Positions 4,979-5,296 of a stretch of DNA of 5,296 bases are shown piece by piece. The DNA is from Candidatus Eiseniibacteriota bacterium (lineage in GTDB: Bacteria; Eisenbacteria; RBG-16-71-46; JAGVPR01): the NCBI GenBank assembly GCA_020052115.1, contig JAGVPR010000088.1, positions 1-5,296 of the forward strand, given 5' to 3'. Position 1 is the first letter of the stretch; each line of letters opens with the position of its first letter. The translations under genes and the position numbers were made by a program. The notes under the pieces are model-generated. The model was not told the origin of the DNA, made no database searches, and worked only from the letters and a program-made list of their open reading frames with translations.

Positions 4979-5296
4979 GAGCGCGGCCCCGCGGGCGCAG
5001 GAGCCGGCGCCGGATCGGGGAGCTTCTCGAGCAGCGATTCGTCCACCTTGACCTTGTACTTCGCGCGGAACTCCTCGAGCAGTTTCTTCAAGCGCGCCTC
5101 CTGTCCGAGCGTGAGCGCATCCTGCTCCGCGTACCCCTTCGCCTCTTCGAACGTCATCGGCCTCGCGGGAAGCCGCTCAAGGAGATGGAACACCGTGAAC
5201 CCGCCCCGCGCCCACCGGAATGGTCCGCTGACTTGCCCCGGCTGCGTGAGCGCGAGGAGCGCTCCGCGCTCCTCGCCGGCCCTCGCCGCCTGCACG
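4975..5296 (-). CDS. PpiC-type foldase, C-terminal part only
   Basis: The frame is open from the right edge to a TGA at 4977-4975, giving about 106 visible residues; the true start lies beyond base 5296. The GTG at 5295 is internal to the frame and not a credible start. The visible part begins with the second half of a parvulin domain: a QPGQVSGPFRW segment followed by GGFTVFHLLERLPARP, which matches the usual KPGEVS..F...GGYHVF.L end of PpiC domains (here F replaces the common His). A charged helical tail follows (TFEEAK..., EARLKKLLEEF) and then VKVDESLLEKL. The protein ends in a Pro-Ala repeat (PAPAPAPAGP). It is the upstream gene of the operon and shares a 4-bp GTGA overlap with the lipoprotein foldase. 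Their C-terminal ends align, so the two are probably tandem paralogues acting in the periplasm. Confidence 0.8.
   Translation of the reverse strand, partial: VQAARAGEERGALLALTQPGQVSGPFRWARGGFTVFHLLERLPARPMTFEEAKGYAEQDALTLGQEARLKKLLEEFRAKYKVKVDESLLEKLPDPAPAPAPAGPRS

Noticed and set aside
5293..5295. GTG at the right edge considered as the start of the upstream foldase gene.
   Set aside because: The protein would begin inside a parvulin domain, and the frame is open to the window edge.

Overview
The window looks like chromosomal DNA from a GC-rich, Gram-negative-type (diderm) bacterium. Five genes are visible: two face right in a probable pair, one faces right alone, and the remainder face left and run off both edges. 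The clues to the host are an exported protein with a gingipain-type (C25) propeptide, a secreted jelly-roll protein and tandem PpiC/SurA-like periplasmic foldases. This mix is typical of FCB-related and uncultured lineages such as Eisenbacteria, Krumholzibacteria, Latescibacteria or Gemmatimonadota. That placement is inference from protein style only, because the window has no marker gene. No RNA gene, mobile element, CRISPR array or phage gene was found.

Left part (1-627): a leftward gene starts at 445 and leaves the window at base 1. It encodes a signal peptide followed by a C25-propeptide-like region, so the missing part may be a secreted cysteine peptidase or a large surface protein. Its upstream region holds the clearest promoter of the window (TTGACC, 17 bp, TATAAT, minus strand). 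A perfect 12-bp palindrome is centred in the spacer, and a leader of about 105 nt follows that can pair with the Shine-Dalgarno sequence.

Middle (628-2397): a UbiA-family membrane prenyltransferase is followed after 108 bp by an unrecognised polytopic membrane protein. The second gene has a strong ribosome binding site just after a GC-rich hairpin. The two probably belong together, for example in isoprenoid quinone, lipid or pigment metabolism, but neither the substrate nor the partner function can be read from the sequence.

Right part (2398-5296): a single rightward gene with an extended -10 promoter encodes a small secreted concanavalin-A-like jelly-roll protein ending in a short Trp/Arg-rich tail. 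It converges on a leftward operon and overlaps its last gene by 20 bp. That operon contains the C-terminal end of one PpiC-type foldase (cut by the window edge) and, joined to it by a GTGA stop/start overlap, a 565-residue lipoprotein foldase. The lipoprotein has one canonical parvulin domain and one apparently degenerate one. The two foldases have matching C-terminal ends, so they look like tandem paralogues working on envelope or outer-membrane protein folding.
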